64,000 nucleotides of DNA from Ypsolopha sequella (lineage: Eukaryota; Arthropoda; Insecta; Lepidoptera; Ypsolophidae), in contig OW203997.1 in assembly GCA_934047225.1 (NCBI GenBank), positions 4,078,417 through 4,142,416 on the forward strand, written 5' to 3'. Shown here piece by piece: positions 55,762 to 64,000 of the stretch. Made by a program: the position numbers and the translations under genes. How positions within the stretch are numbered: the first letter of the stretch is position 1; each line of letters starts with the position of its first letter. The notes under the pieces were generated by a model. The model ran no database searches. It saw only the letters and a program-made list of their open reading frames with translations, and had not been told where the DNA came from.

Positions 55762-55895
55762 TACCTTTTGCCCGCTGCTTCGCCCGTGTGGAAGTGTTTT
55801 CAATTATTGTCAGTTTTAGGCTTGGTGGTCATTTTATCAACATCTCTTATTGAGTAGGGTCACTAAAATCCGTTAAGTGGTTTTCCAGTTGAAAC
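55762..55895 (+). repeat. 'CTTCGCCCG' repeat interrupted by the copia element (left part)
   Basis: CCTTTTGCCCGCTGCTTCGC then CCGTTAAGTGGTTTTCCAGTT is the widespread lepidopteran repeat. It continues after the retrotransposon at 60400 (GGAATACATAGACACAGAGA). Confidence 0.6.
55891..55895. repeat. Target-site duplication (left)
   Basis: GAAAC, repeated at 60395-60399; 5 bp is the usual copia duplication length. Confidence 0.93.
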
Positions 55896-56077
55896 TGTTA
55901 AAGTAATATATCATGCGATTAGATTAATAAAAGAAGCAGCTACAATAGAAATATATAATAACGAAAAACTGAATATATACGACACAAGACAATAATTAAC
56001 AACAACACCAAGAAAACGTCACACTTCACTCAGATGACCATAGCTTGGTAAAGCCAACTGATACAACCTCTTTAACA
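55896..56077 (-). repeat. 3' LTR (182 bp)
   Basis: Minus-strand ends TGTTAAAG..CTTTAACA. Downstream LTR relative to transcription; would supply polyadenylation. Confidence 0.95.
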
Positions 56078-56092
56078 GCTTCTCTCTTTACC
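56078..56092 (-). promoter_or_regulatory. Polypurine tract
   Basis: The minus strand reads GTAAAGAGAGAAGC immediately before the 3' LTR. This is the expected RNase H-resistant primer for plus-strand DNA synthesis. Confidence 0.85.
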
Positions 56093-56117
56093 AAGTCTTC
56101 AGTATTTTGGTCAACCT

Positions 56118-59100
56118 TTACAAACATAGACCAATTAATCTACAAAGTGTAACCAATCTGGGTTTATAAACTGGCTTCGTCATCATATCAGCCAGTTGAA
56201 ATTCCGATGAAACCTTTTTAACATCTAGGATTCCTTCATCTACTGCTTCTCTTACGAAGAAGTATCGAATCCGTATATGCTTGGTTCTCTGGTGAAACTC
56301 AAAAGGGGGGTTTCTGGCCAGCTTAATGGCTGACTCATTGTCAACATACAGCACTGGAGTATCATCTAAACCTTCTATGCTTTGGATAAGTCTTTTCAGC
56401 CAAACAACTTCTCTAGTCGTCTCACTAGCGGCAACAACTTCAGCTTCTGTACTGGATATTGCAACAGATGCTTGTCGATGACTTTTCCATGATATTGCTC
56501 CTCCAGCATATAAACAAACCATTCCGGTTGTGGAGCGCCCGGTCTCTATGTCTCCTCCATGATCTGCATCGCTGAAGCAATGAAGGAGTTTCTCTGCATT
56601 TCTTTTATACACTATGCCCAAATCTTGGGTGCCTCGTAAATAACGTAATATACGTTTCACCTTAACAACATCATGTCTTGTAGGACTGTCTAGATGTCTC
56701 GAGGCAACTCCTACAGCAAAGGCGATATCAGGTCTCGTCCCCACCATCAAATAAGCTAGTGCTCCAACAGCTTCTCTGTATGGAAACTGCTCAGTATTAA
56801 AAGCTTCTCTTTTTCCAGAGCCATCTTTTAGTATGGGAGTTCCAACTGCTTTACTATCCTGCATGCTAAATCTTTCTAATATTTTCTTAGTGTATGCGGC
56901 CTGAGTAACTTTAATGGTGTCATCTCTTCGCTCTATCTCTAGTCCAAGAAAATATGAAGCTGATTTCGATTTTATCTTAAATCGACACCTCAGTTCATTA
57001 AGAAACTGCTCAGTCTCTTCATCATGGGTGGAAGCAAGAAGACCATCGTCTACGTACAGAGCCAATATTAACTTCTTCTCTCCTCTCTGCCTTACAAATA
57101 GACATGGATCTGCTTCACTCTGCTGAAACCCAATTTTCAGGAGGAAATCTTTGACACAGCTATTCCAACATCGTGGTGCTTGCTTAAGCCCATATAAGCT
57201 CTTTTTCAACTTACATACTCTGTTGGACCCATCATCATAACCTTCTGGTGGTTTCATGTATATTTCTTCCTTTAAACTGCCATATAGAAATGCTGTGGAG
57301 ACGTCAAATTGTGTGAGCATCAAGTTATCTCTCGCAACTATACTCAAAACAACTCGTATAGTACTCATTTTTGCAACGGGACTGAATGTTTCTTCATAGT
57401 CCAATCCTTTTTTCTGTGAATAGCCCTTAATCACAAGCCTGGCCTTATAACGGTCTATGCTTCCGTCAGGATTAGTCTTAATTTTGAAAATCCACTTACA
57501 TGGTATGGCTTTCCTTCCATTTGGCAGAGGAACCATCTCCCATGTTTCATTTTCTTGTAAGGACTCCAATTCGTTTTTCATGGCCGTCTCCCACATTTCT
57601 TTATCATCACATGCAATAGCTTCTTGATATGATTTTGGTTCCTCTAAGGTTTGTAATATACTGTCTACAGTATTTATCACGAAGTCATCAAATCTGTCTG
57701 GACGTTTTAGTTTTGAGCGTTCTCTAAGCGTTCTTTGTTCTGGTTCATCTCCATATTCTCCTGATGGAACTACTTCAATTTCATCCTTAATTTCAATACG
57801 CTTTTGTTCGTCTTCAGATTCTGAATGAGTCTGATTATCATCTTTATCATCTTCATTTAAAGTTGGTGAAACCACATCAGATTTTTCACCTTCTACTATA
57901 ATTGGGAATGACTCTAAAGGTATTTCTACTTCATTACTGGGTTTAAGAGTATGTTCTTCAAAAATCACATCCCTAGAACGTATTAATGAACATTTATCTT
58001 TATTCCATACTCTATAGCCTTCGTCATTGTCATATCCAATGAGAAATCCTTTCACAGCTTTTTTATCTAACTTCTTTCTGGTTATCTTTGGAATGTGAGC
58101 ATAGCACGTACTACCAATTATCCTAAGATGACCAATCCTTGGTTTCTTCTTGCACCAAATTTCATAAGGTGACTTATCTAGTCCTGTAGGGCCTGTCCTG
58201 TTGAGGATATATACTGCACTATTTACCAACTCAGCCCAAAGTCCTTGCGGTAAGTCTTTCGAATGCATTATGGTTCTCGCGGATTCTACAACAGTTCTGT
58301 TATCTCTTTCTGCGCAACCATTTTGTTCTAGGGTATATGGCATCGTCAACCTCTGTCGAATGCCATATCTATCAAGTAATGTTTTCACATTTCTGTTATC
58401 AAACTCACCGCCATTGTCACATAAAAGCTCTTTAACTGTGTGTCCCACTACTTTTGTTTCAGCTAAGAAGAGTTTTAACTTGTCATGGGCTTCAGATTTC
58501 TCTTTTAAAAAATAAACATATCTGAACTTTGAATAATCATCTTTAAACAACACAAAATATCTAAACTTGGAAATAGAGTAGCAGAAGGGGCCACAAACAT
58601 CAGCATGAATTAACTCTCCTGGTTCCTTTGCTCTTTCTCTCGTTCCACATTTCAGTCTATGTGCCTTGCCATAAATGCATCCTTTACAAAGTTCACTATC
58701 TAGTTTCAGTTTTATTCCTAACTCTCTCTCAATCACTTTCTTTACATGAGTTTTATTCTGATGACCCAACCTTTCATGGTACAGCTGCAGTAAATTCTTC
58801 GCATTCAATGTGTTGATCTCTAATGCTTTATCAGGTATAACATTCGACAATCTGAGCTTATAAAGACCGCCTTGTTTTTGCCTGTCTCCAATCAGAACAA
58901 CCTTTTCATCGACTCTTAACTCACATTCAGTAGCTGTGGACCTAAAATCGCTATTTGAGAGTCTATCCTGGGCTGCCAATACAGAAAAAAGATTCTTTGT
59001 TATACCAGGAACGTACCAAACATCATTCAAAGTGATATATTGGATTCTTTCGTCTATATGAGCTTCAAGTCTAATCGTACCTTTGCCAATTGCATTAATA

Positions 59101-60125
59101 GTGTTTCCGTTTGCTGTTGTAACAGTATGAGAACCATTGAATTCATCAAATTGTTCAAACAGATCACATCTGTTAGTAACGTGGCTTGTTGCACCATTAT
59201 CAACAAACCAGTTGTTTGTATCATTCACATTATCAATAGACATAAGGTTCATGTTTACACTCATACTCGGATCATTCTTTGATGTCAATGACTTGGCTTT
59301 AGGTGGACGTCCATCTGATTTCCATTTAGAACATCTTCTTACCACATGTCCAATCTCCCCACAATAATTACATTTGATGTTTGCATAATAATCTTTCTGA
59401 ACGGATTTCTTCTTAATTCCAGATCCTTCTTGCACTATGAGAGTCTCTACTTTACTTTCTGTGCCGCTCTTCTCGACTAGAGCTCTTTCATAAGAACATA
59501 ACTGGTTGGTCAATCGCTCTACATTTCTTTCTGTCTTTGAAATGAGCAGCCAGCTAGACTTAAATGCAAAGTATTCCTCAGGTAGTGTTTCCAAAATTTT
59601 ACTTATAAGAAAAATTTCTGGCAAATCACTCTGTCCATCAGACTTTTGCAACTCTTGTTTTAGCTCAGACCAAATGGTCTTTAGCTTTGACAAGTGGGTA
59701 CCCATGTTATGATCTGTCTGCTTCTTATAACCAAAGAATTTCATACAAAGATTATAGGCTTTATCTTCTGATACTCCATCAAATAACCTATGTAACTCTT
59801 GCCATACCTGATTTGCTGTAGAAAATCTCATGACTTTTTGAAGATTATTATCTGACAGGTTTGTTGTTATTATTAACAAGGCTGTGCTCTCAACCATTTG
59901 GTATCTGTCAAGTCGCTTTTCATATTCCTCAATTGCATTCTCAGCTTTTGATGTAGATCCTTCAGGTTCAGGTTTTTTCAACTTTCCTTCAACAACATCT
60001 ATCAATCCTAAGCCCCTCAATGCAATTTTCATCTTATATTTCCAGGTTGTCCAGTTTTCCTCTGTTAGAAGACCAATTTGGATTTTAGTAGCATCAATGA
60101 TAGACTTTTCCATTTTGCTATCCAA
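56118..60125 (-). CDS. Copia-type Gag-Pol polyprotein, intact frame
   Basis: A 1335-aa single frame encoding capsid-like Gag and all enzymes for cytoplasmic particle assembly, reverse transcription and integration. Residues 15-215: UBN2-type Gag (LTEENWTTWKYKM). 252-265: CCHC zinc knuckle CNYCGEIGHVVRRC. 306-315: protease motif WFVDNGATSH (catalytic D309). 450-483: integrase HHCC (H450, H455, C480, C483). Integrase core D509, D570, E606 with D-35-E spacing. 870-1100: reverse transcriptase with FDVSTAFL (D941) and YVDD (1024-1027). 1184-1290: RNase H (D1186, E1227, D1262). The length is near the usual 1300-1400 aa of copia elements. No stop or frameshift. The protease has D-N-G where D-S/T-G is usual. 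The start at 60125 is the first ATG after the primer site; a second ATG is four codons on. Confidence 0.96.
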   Translation of the reverse strand: MDSKMEKSIIDATKIQIGLLTEENWTTWKYKMKIALRGLGLIDVVEGKLKKPEPEGSTSKAENAIEEYEKRLDRYQMVESTALLIITTNLSDNNLQKVMRFSTANQVWQELHRLFDGVSEDKAYNLCMKFFGYKKQTDHNMGTHLSKLKTIWSELKQELQKSDGQSDLPEIFLISKILETLPEEYFAFKSSWLLISKTERNVERLTNQLCSYERALVEKSGTESKVETLIVQEGSGIKKKSVQKDYYANIKCNYCGEIGHVVRRCSKWKSDGRPPKAKSLTSKNDPSMSVNMNLMSIDNVNDTNNWFVDNGATSHVTNRCDLFEQFDEFNGSHTVTTANGNTINAIGKGTIRLEAHIDERIQYITLNDVWYVPGITKNLFSVLAAQDRLSNSDFRSTATECELRVDEKVVLIGDRQKQGGLYKLRLSNVIPDKALEINTLNAKNLLQLYHERLGHQNKTHVKKVIERELGIKLKLDSELCKGCIYGKAHRLKCGTRERAKEPGELIHADVCGPFCYSISKFRYFVLFKDDYSKFRYVYFLKEKSEAHDKLKLFLAETKVVGHTVKELLCDNGGEFDNRNVKTLLDRYGIRQRLTMPYTLEQNGCAERDNRTVVESARTIMHSKDLPQGLWAELVNSAVYILNRTGPTGLDKSPYEIWCKKKPRIGHLRIIGSTCYAHIPKITRKKLDKKAVKGFLIGYDNDEGYRVWNKDKCSLIRSRDVIFEEHTLKPSNEVEIPLESFPIIVEGEKSDVVSPTLNEDDKDDNQTHSESEDEQKRIEIKDEIEVVPSGEYGDEPEQRTLRERSKLKRPDRFDDFVINTVDSILQTLEEPKSYQEAIACDDKEMWETAMKNELESLQENETWEMVPLPNGRKAIPCKWIFKIKTNPDGSIDRYKARLVIKGYSQKKGLDYEETFSPVAKMSTIRVVLSIVARDNLMLTQFDVSTAFLYGSLKEEIYMKPPEGYDDGSNRVCKLKKSLYGLKQAPRCWNSCVKDFLLKIGFQQSEADPCLFVRQRGEKKLILALYVDDGLLASTHDEETEQFLNELRCRFKIKSKSASYFLGLEIERRDDTIKVTQAAYTKKILERFSMQDSKAVGTPILKDGSGKREAFNTEQFPYREAVGALAYLMVGTRPDIAFAVGVASRHLDSPTRHDVVKVKRILRYLRGTQDLGIVYKRNAEKLLHCFSDADHGGDIETGRSTTGMVCLYAGGAISWKSHRQASVAISSTEAEVVAASETTREVVWLKRLIQSIEGLDDTPVLYVDNESAIKLARNPPFEFHQRTKHIRIRYFFVREAVDEGILDVKKVSSEFQLADMMTKPVYKPRLVTLCRLIGLCL

Positions 60126-60200
60126 AAAAAACGTCAGATCTTTCTAAGGAAAATCTCTCGACGGTATAGCTCTCAATTATTCTCGATCTTTATCGCACAC

Positions 60201-60212
60201 GCTCTGCTACCA
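60201..60212 (-). promoter_or_regulatory. Primer-binding site for initiator tRNA-Met
   Basis: The minus strand TGGTAGCAGAGC directly abuts the upstream LTR and complements the 3' CCA end of insect tRNA-iMet (..GCTCTGCTACCA) over 12 nt. This differs from Drosophila copia itself, which is known to use an internal tRNA fragment. Confidence 0.88.
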
Positions 60213-60394
60213 TGTTAAAGTAATATATCATGCGATTAGATTAATAAAAGAAGCAGCTACAATAGAAATATATAATAACGAAAAACTGAATATATACGAC
60301 ACAAGACAATAATTAACAACAACACCAAGAAAACGTCACACTTCACTCAGATGACCATAGCTTGGTAAAGCCAACTGATACAACCTCTTTAACA
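60213..60394 (-). repeat. 5' LTR (182 bp)
   Basis: Reads identical to 55896-56077. On the minus strand it contains CGTATATATTCAG, a possible TATA region for the genomic transcript. Confidence 0.95.
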
Positions 60395-60399
60395 GAAAC
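60395..60399. repeat. Target-site duplication (right)
   Basis: GAAAC, pairs with 55891-55895. Confidence 0.93.
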
Positions 60400-60507
60400 G
60401 GAATACATAGACACAGAGAGAGAGACATAAAAATTTTAGTTTTTGCGTCAGTCTAATACTAAACAATTATTTCATTTTAATTTCGCAAAAATATTCAATA
60501 TTTATAC

Positions 60508-60559
60508 ACTGATACCGGGCTCGACTGTGGAGGTACCAGTACCACCATCTTACTTGGTC
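60508..60559 (+). repeat. Fragment of the RTE-tailed repeat
   Basis: TGATACCGGGCTCGACTGTG and CCACCATCTTACTTGG match the start of 53465-53758. Confidence 0.5.
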
Positions 60560-61068
60560 CTAATTTAATCTTTAAAAAACCACAATAATATGTATGTCCC
60601 CTCCCTTATCTCCGAAACTAGTAGATTGAAAAATATGAAACAAATTTCCATTATTGATCATAGCTGGTCAATTACAGAAAAAGTATAGCGATTATTAAAA
60701 AGTTGAGCACAAATGAGAAATGCGAAAAGAAGTAAAATAAAAAAAAATAAAAAAAAATATTTTATAAAAATACAATATGTATGGATATTAAATTGTTGGT
60801 ATAAAAAAGTTGATTGTAAAAATATATAGTTTGGCTTTACCTATTTAATTGCATCTATTTCGAGAAATCCTTGAAAAATCATAAAAATGCACGTCCCCTC
60901 TCCTTGTCTCCAAAACTGGTGGACCGAAAAATATAAAAAAAATCATGGTAATCAGGAAAAATAAAGCGATTGACAAATTCACGAAAAAAAAAATGACAAA
61001 ATTAAATTTATCATTTACAATATGGAACCCTAGGTACGCAAGTCTGACTCGCCCTTGGCAGTTTTTTA
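60560..61068 (+). repeat. GGTTCCGT-family tail half
   Basis: Colinear with 19653-20074: CCCTCCCTTATCTCCGAAAC, CTGGTGGACCGAAAAATATA, GACAAATTCACGAAAAA and GGAACCCTAGGTACGCAAGT, then a degenerate ACTCGCCCTTGGCAG end. Confidence 0.6.
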
Positions 61069-61892
61069 ATTCTCATAGTCTCTCTCTATGTCGCATCGTC
61101 TAATCGACTTTTCAGAGAGCAAGGTGTAGGATTTGATTACCATTTTAATGAGTGTCAGAACATGGCCTCATATAATTTTCTTTGAGCAGAATATTTGAAC
61201 TCCATCTTTATGTGCTGTAAACTGATAATCTCAGTTTTCAATGCTTTCCCAGAAAGCTGTGAAAGTGAAGTTTAAGTGTTACTTTTATTGCTTCTTGCTG
61301 GTTAGCGTAGTGAAAAAGCACAAGTTAACAACTAATCAATTTCGAAGAGCCCATTTGTGAAATTCTAATTTATGTTGTTGGCAAATTGCAAGACAAAGTT
61401 GTCTTCACACAATTCATTTTACATGCTATTCAATCTTTTAAAATTATGTTAGAAATAAATTTCTGTGTTTAAATACTTGGCGATTTATCCATCGCAAGGA
61501 GATATAAATTAACATTATATCATTGCAGTATAGAAACGCAGAAAAAAAAGTAAATCTGGATGTCAGGAGCTCTGAGCCGGGATTAGAACCTGGCATTTCA
61601 GACCCACGGTACCCCTGGCCATACCCCTGGTGGTACCGCAGGTATTTTAAAGTTAAACGGTACCACCGATTAATATTGATGTAATCCTTTAGTAGCAGTA
61701 GTTCGGTTGTTAGTTCGTTGACCGAACTAATGCAACATTTCAGTGGCAGTAGTTCGGTTGATGTAAAGCACCGAACTGTCGATACCCTTTAGTAGCAATA
61801 GTTTGGTTAGTAGTGTTACACTGAATACTTAGCCAGGAACCTCGAGAGGCAATTCTTTACGGCAATGATTTAATGTGAATTTATATACTTAC
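61069..61892. other. No gene; possible decayed SINE B-box near 61580
   Basis: The complement of GGGATTAGAACCTGGCA gives a B-box-like GGTTCTAATCCC, but no A-box partner is clear. Direct duplications of GTAGTTCGGTTG near 61695-61765. Could be intronic if the exon blocks at 61893 and beyond are one gene. Confidence 0.3.
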
Positions 61893-61990
61893 GCGTCAAG
61901 ACCGCTTCCTCGTCGAAGAGAACCTGATCCCCAAACATTAGATATATTATATGACCATACAACATGGACGCGAGGCACGATCTTAGAGTA
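61893..61990 (-). CDS. Coding-like exon block, unrecognised host gene
   Basis: The minus strand is open and reads ..TLRSCLASMLYGHIIYLMFG then DQVLFDEEAVLTR up to a strong donor ACGC|GTAAGT (intron GT at 61891-61892). An acceptor CTATTTAG precedes it at 61991-61992; a second possible acceptor GGGGATCAG lies inside. Hydrophobic in the middle (YGHIIYLMF), acidic at the end. No family recognised. Its reading phase does not fit a direct join to the block at 62355-62466 using the outer acceptor, but does with the inner one. The gene model is therefore unresolved. Confidence 0.35.
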
Positions 61991-62048
61991 CTAAATAGTT
62001 TTAGCGATAATGAGAATTGATAGGGTTAATTTAAAAAAATATCATTTT

Positions 62049-62323
62049 TAGGGTTCCGTACCCAAAGGGTAACCAACGGGACCCTATTACTAAGACTCCG
62101 CTGTCCGTCTGTCACCAGGCTGGATCTCAAGAGCCGTGATAGTTAGACAGTTGAAATTTTCACAGATGATTTATTTCTGTTGCCGCTATAACAACAAATA
62201 CTAAAAAACAAAATAAAATAATTGTTTGAGGGGCTCCCATACAACAGACATGTTTTTTTGCCGTTTTTATAGATAATGGTTCGGAACCCGTCGTGCGCGA
62301 TTCCGACTCGCACTTGGCTGGTT
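62049..62323 (+). repeat. Compact complete GGTTCCGT-family repeat
   Basis: Starts AGGGTTCCGTACCCAAAGGG and ends TTCCGACTCGCACTTGGCTGG, with CTGTCCGTCTGTCACCAGGC and TTTCTGTTGCCGCTATAACA inside. The shortest end-to-end copy; lies between the coding-like blocks. Confidence 0.8.
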
Positions 62324-62354
62324 TTAAATAAACATCCTGTAAGAAGTATTGTAC

Positions 62355-62466
62355 CTTATTTTCTATTTCCAAGGAATCACACAGGCCTAAACTTGGAAAA
62401 TATTCATGTTTGTAAACAAATATATCGACTCTTGGTACAAAACAACCCTGTTGCAGAAGTTGTGAA
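62355..62466 (-). CDS. Coding-like exon block, unrecognised host gene
   Basis: The minus strand reads SQLLQQGCFVPRVDIFVYKH then EYFPSLGLCDSLEIENK, bounded by an acceptor-like GATTTTAG (62467-62468) and donor AAG|GTACAA (GT at 62353-62354). Composition is protein-like and lacks repeat similarity until the GGTTCCGT element begins at about 62323. No family recognised. It would need 2 nt from a preceding exon, which the best donor of the 62494-63003 block (CAAG|GTGGGT) does not provide; that intron would also be only about 40 nt. Confidence 0.35.
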
Positions 62467-62493
62467 CTAAAATCAACAGCCTATAGATTGTTG

Positions 62494-63003
62494 TCATAGA
62501 AAACCTTTCAACCCACCTTGATTCCAAGCCGATGTGATGTTCTCGTGGTAGAAGTACTCATTCTCCTCCTCATCAGACCAGAGCACCCCTTCAATGCTTG
62601 ACGTGAATTGGCCATCTGAAGGCCCTACTTCTATCATAGACCTTCGCGACAGCTGGTCATAGCTCGGGAGCCGCGACAAGTTAGAATAGCTCGAAATATC
62701 AACGAGTGAAGAGCGAAAATTCTTTACACTCCTGCTGTCAATGGGGCGGTATGAACGCAAGGATCTAGTATCTTCGGAAAGAGATTTGACTGAACGAAGC
62801 GACCGACAATCGTAACTTGGTCCGTCGTTCGGTACATTAGTTATATCTCCTAGGGACACTTTGAAGTTGTTTGAGGATATGTCTCCTAAAGGAACTTCAC
62901 AAGATCGCCTCTTCATACTAGTCTTTTGCGTGGGAGTTTCCCCGGAAGCCTGCATGTTTCGGCTAACGCCTGCGCTTTGAAGGAATTCGCTCGAATCGTA
63001 CAT
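62494..63003 (-). CDS. Unrecognised 169-aa Ser/Arg-rich protein or exon
   Basis: An ORF from ATG 63003 (context TTCAAAATG) to TGA 62494. Low-complexity, Ser/Arg/Asp-rich, with three LGDI-type repeats (PLGDISSN, SLGDITNV, SLVDISS at about residues 39, 51 and 96) and an SLRS/RSLRS motif series (about 68-85). A C-terminal acidic patch DEEENEYFYHENITSAW follows. Similar LGDI[ST]N words occur in N-terminal regulatory regions of several cell-cycle proteins, but this alone does not identify it. No signal peptide or membrane segment; likely cytosolic or nuclear and disordered. A possible donor (CAAG|GTGGGT) near the end means the coding region may continue. Confidence 0.55.
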   Translation of the reverse strand: MYDSSEFLQSAGVSRNMQASGETPTQKTSMKRRSCEVPLGDISSNNFKVSLGDITNVPNDGPSYDCRSLRSVKSLSEDTRSLRSYRPIDSRSVKNFRSSLVDISSYSNLSRLPSYDQLSRRSMIEVGPSDGQFTSSIEGVLWSDEEENEYFYHENITSAWNQGGLKGFL

Positions 63004-63130
63004 TTTGAATTTATTACACTACCTATCTAGGATCTTAATACGTATAGCTTTAGGAACTTTTAGGTTTTGACTAAAACGTGGAATTGTTTCGTTTGGTGTC
63101 ATGGGTTCCGCTGTTTGTGGTGCTTTGGAT
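63004..63130 (-). other. Leader part of the same exon, with in-frame upstream ORF
   Basis: A good acceptor TTTTGTTTCAG precedes 63130. The frame reads SKAPQTAEPMTPNETIPRF.. to ..KILDR, then TAG, and five codons later the ATG of the 169-aa ORF in the same frame. It is 5' leader with a uORF, or coding sequence cut by one stop. Confidence 0.4.
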
Positions 63131-64000
63131 CTGAAACAAAAGAAAACAAATTGTAGGGAGTGAAGTAAAAACAAAAACATAATTAGAGCACTACCTTATA
63201 GCGCCATCTTATAACTAAATATGGAACTAATCTAGAAAGCTTCCCAAAAGCTCTATAGACATGCGTGTCTTTAATGCGGCGGAGTCTTGCGTGGCATCTG
63301 CGCGCTCGGCTTTGTAAGTTCTTGGATTGATTGATAGATGGCGCTGTATTTCTTTAGGGTTTTTTGTAGCAATTTGGACAAGTGATATCGCGGGTAAGTA
63401 TGTAAAAAAAGCTAGTTGATTTTATCCCACCAACAAAATATTTACATACATCCTTATATCCAGCCTGGACGTCCTCCAAAATTATATAACAAAAAAAATA
63501 AAGGTACTTAATAAAAATGAAATCACATAATTGTATTATTATTCTCATTTATTTTATTGTTTATTGTACACACACAATACTAGTTTATGAAACTGGCACA
63601 TAAAGAGGTTATTAAAACAATAGTATACACGAGTTTTTTAATAGCTAGTTATGTGTAGTCATAATTTTACATGCATTCAAACTATTCCCTATTAAAACCT
63701 CAGACATGACTTTGTCTTTCGATTTCGTGTACTTAACTATACTTTTACAGCAGAAAAAGTTATTTAAAAGGATTGTTTAAAACTGTTCATTTAAATATTT
63801 TCTTTTCCGTAAATATATGACATGTGAAGTTTGTATAAAAAAATTGTCATTAAGCACTATTTTTGAGTTTATGAATCAGGATTTTACGATATTTTACGAA
63901 ATTCACAGGTGATAATAAAGATTTGTGTACAGCGGCGAGCTAATATGTATAAGAGATAATGATTATAAGAGATAAACAGCAAACAGGAAAAAAAGTTCAG
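63131..64000. other. No recognisable gene; presumed upstream intron/promoter of the right-hand gene
   Basis: AT-rich. A GC-richer patch at about 63255-63315 could be promoter or first exon on the minus strand, unproven. ATTGTTTATTGTACACACAC near 63557 is the start of a retroelement tail like 37493-37580. Confidence 0.3.

Larger units (their letters stand above)
55896..60394 (-). mobile_element. Complete Ty1/copia LTR retrotransposon (4499 bp)
   Basis: Two 182-bp LTRs that read identical by eye (55896-56077, 60213-60394), TG...CA-type ends, and a GAAAC target duplication on both sides (55891-55895, 60395-60399). There is a tRNA-iMet primer site next to the upstream LTR, a polypurine tract next to the downstream LTR, and one intact Gag-Pol frame. 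Domain order protease-integrase-RT-RNase H is diagnostic of Pseudoviridae (copia). The insertion must be recent because LTRs start identical and diverge with age. It landed in an older lepidopteran repeat. Confidence 0.97.

Noticed and set aside
56914..60147. Seven plus-strand ORFs within the copia element
   Set aside because: Antisense shadows of the intact Gag-Pol frame.

Overview
The window looks like lepidopteran (moth or butterfly) genomic DNA. It is AT-rich, has no bacterial-style gene packing, and is crowded with repeats whose ends are characteristic of Lepidoptera. These include RTE-type LINE ends reading '..GGCCTATGTCCAGCAGTGGAC..' with GGAT/GGATT tails, the GGTTCCGT...ACTCGCACTTGRCCGG repeat, tRNA-derived SINEs, and the 'CTTCGCCCG' repeat. 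Species cannot be named from the sequence.

Layout. (1) 1-3.4 kb: probable 5' end of a host gene on the minus strand (first coding exon 2994-3063, promoter-like block near 3315-3420), with about 3 kb of unrecognised DNA that would be its first intron. (2) 3.4-25 kb: no host gene recognised. It holds a retroelement stub with an 11-bp target duplication (4858-5006), GGTTCCGT repeats, SINEs, an RTE LINE fragment (22195-22759), a foldback element with internal tandem repeats (17279-18139), a 749-bp foldback element (14775-15523), and many short terminal-inverted-repeat elements bounded by TTAA. (3) 25.27-26.23 kb: a broken, inverted copy of the PP2A B55 regulatory subunit (twins/PPP2R2). The N-terminus lies on the minus strand and the C-terminus on the plus strand, each interrupted by in-frame stops. 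(4) 26.3-55.8 kb: more repeats, including chained TTAA elements, a MITE nested in a MITE, large palindromes (40227-40447, 48515-48946), LINE tails and a polyA-tailed insertion at 52011-52539. (5) 55896-60394: a complete Ty1/copia LTR retrotransposon on the minus strand. Its 182-bp LTRs appear identical; it has a 5-bp target duplication, a tRNA-iMet primer site, a polypurine tract and a single intact 1335-aa Gag-Pol frame. (6) 61.9-63.13 kb: coding-like exon blocks of an unrecognised host gene on the minus strand, interrupted by a GGTTCCGT repeat.

Overall this is a transposon landfill between two probable host genes. The only clearly intact protein gene is copia Gag-Pol, and one catalytic-motif residue in its protease is unusual. 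Items most worth a second look are the TTAA elements joined end to end through one shared TTAA, the covarying hairpin pair with loop GAGCGTAGCGAG, four hammerhead-like motifs, the inverted twins pseudogene, and the polyA-tailed insert carrying short ORFs.
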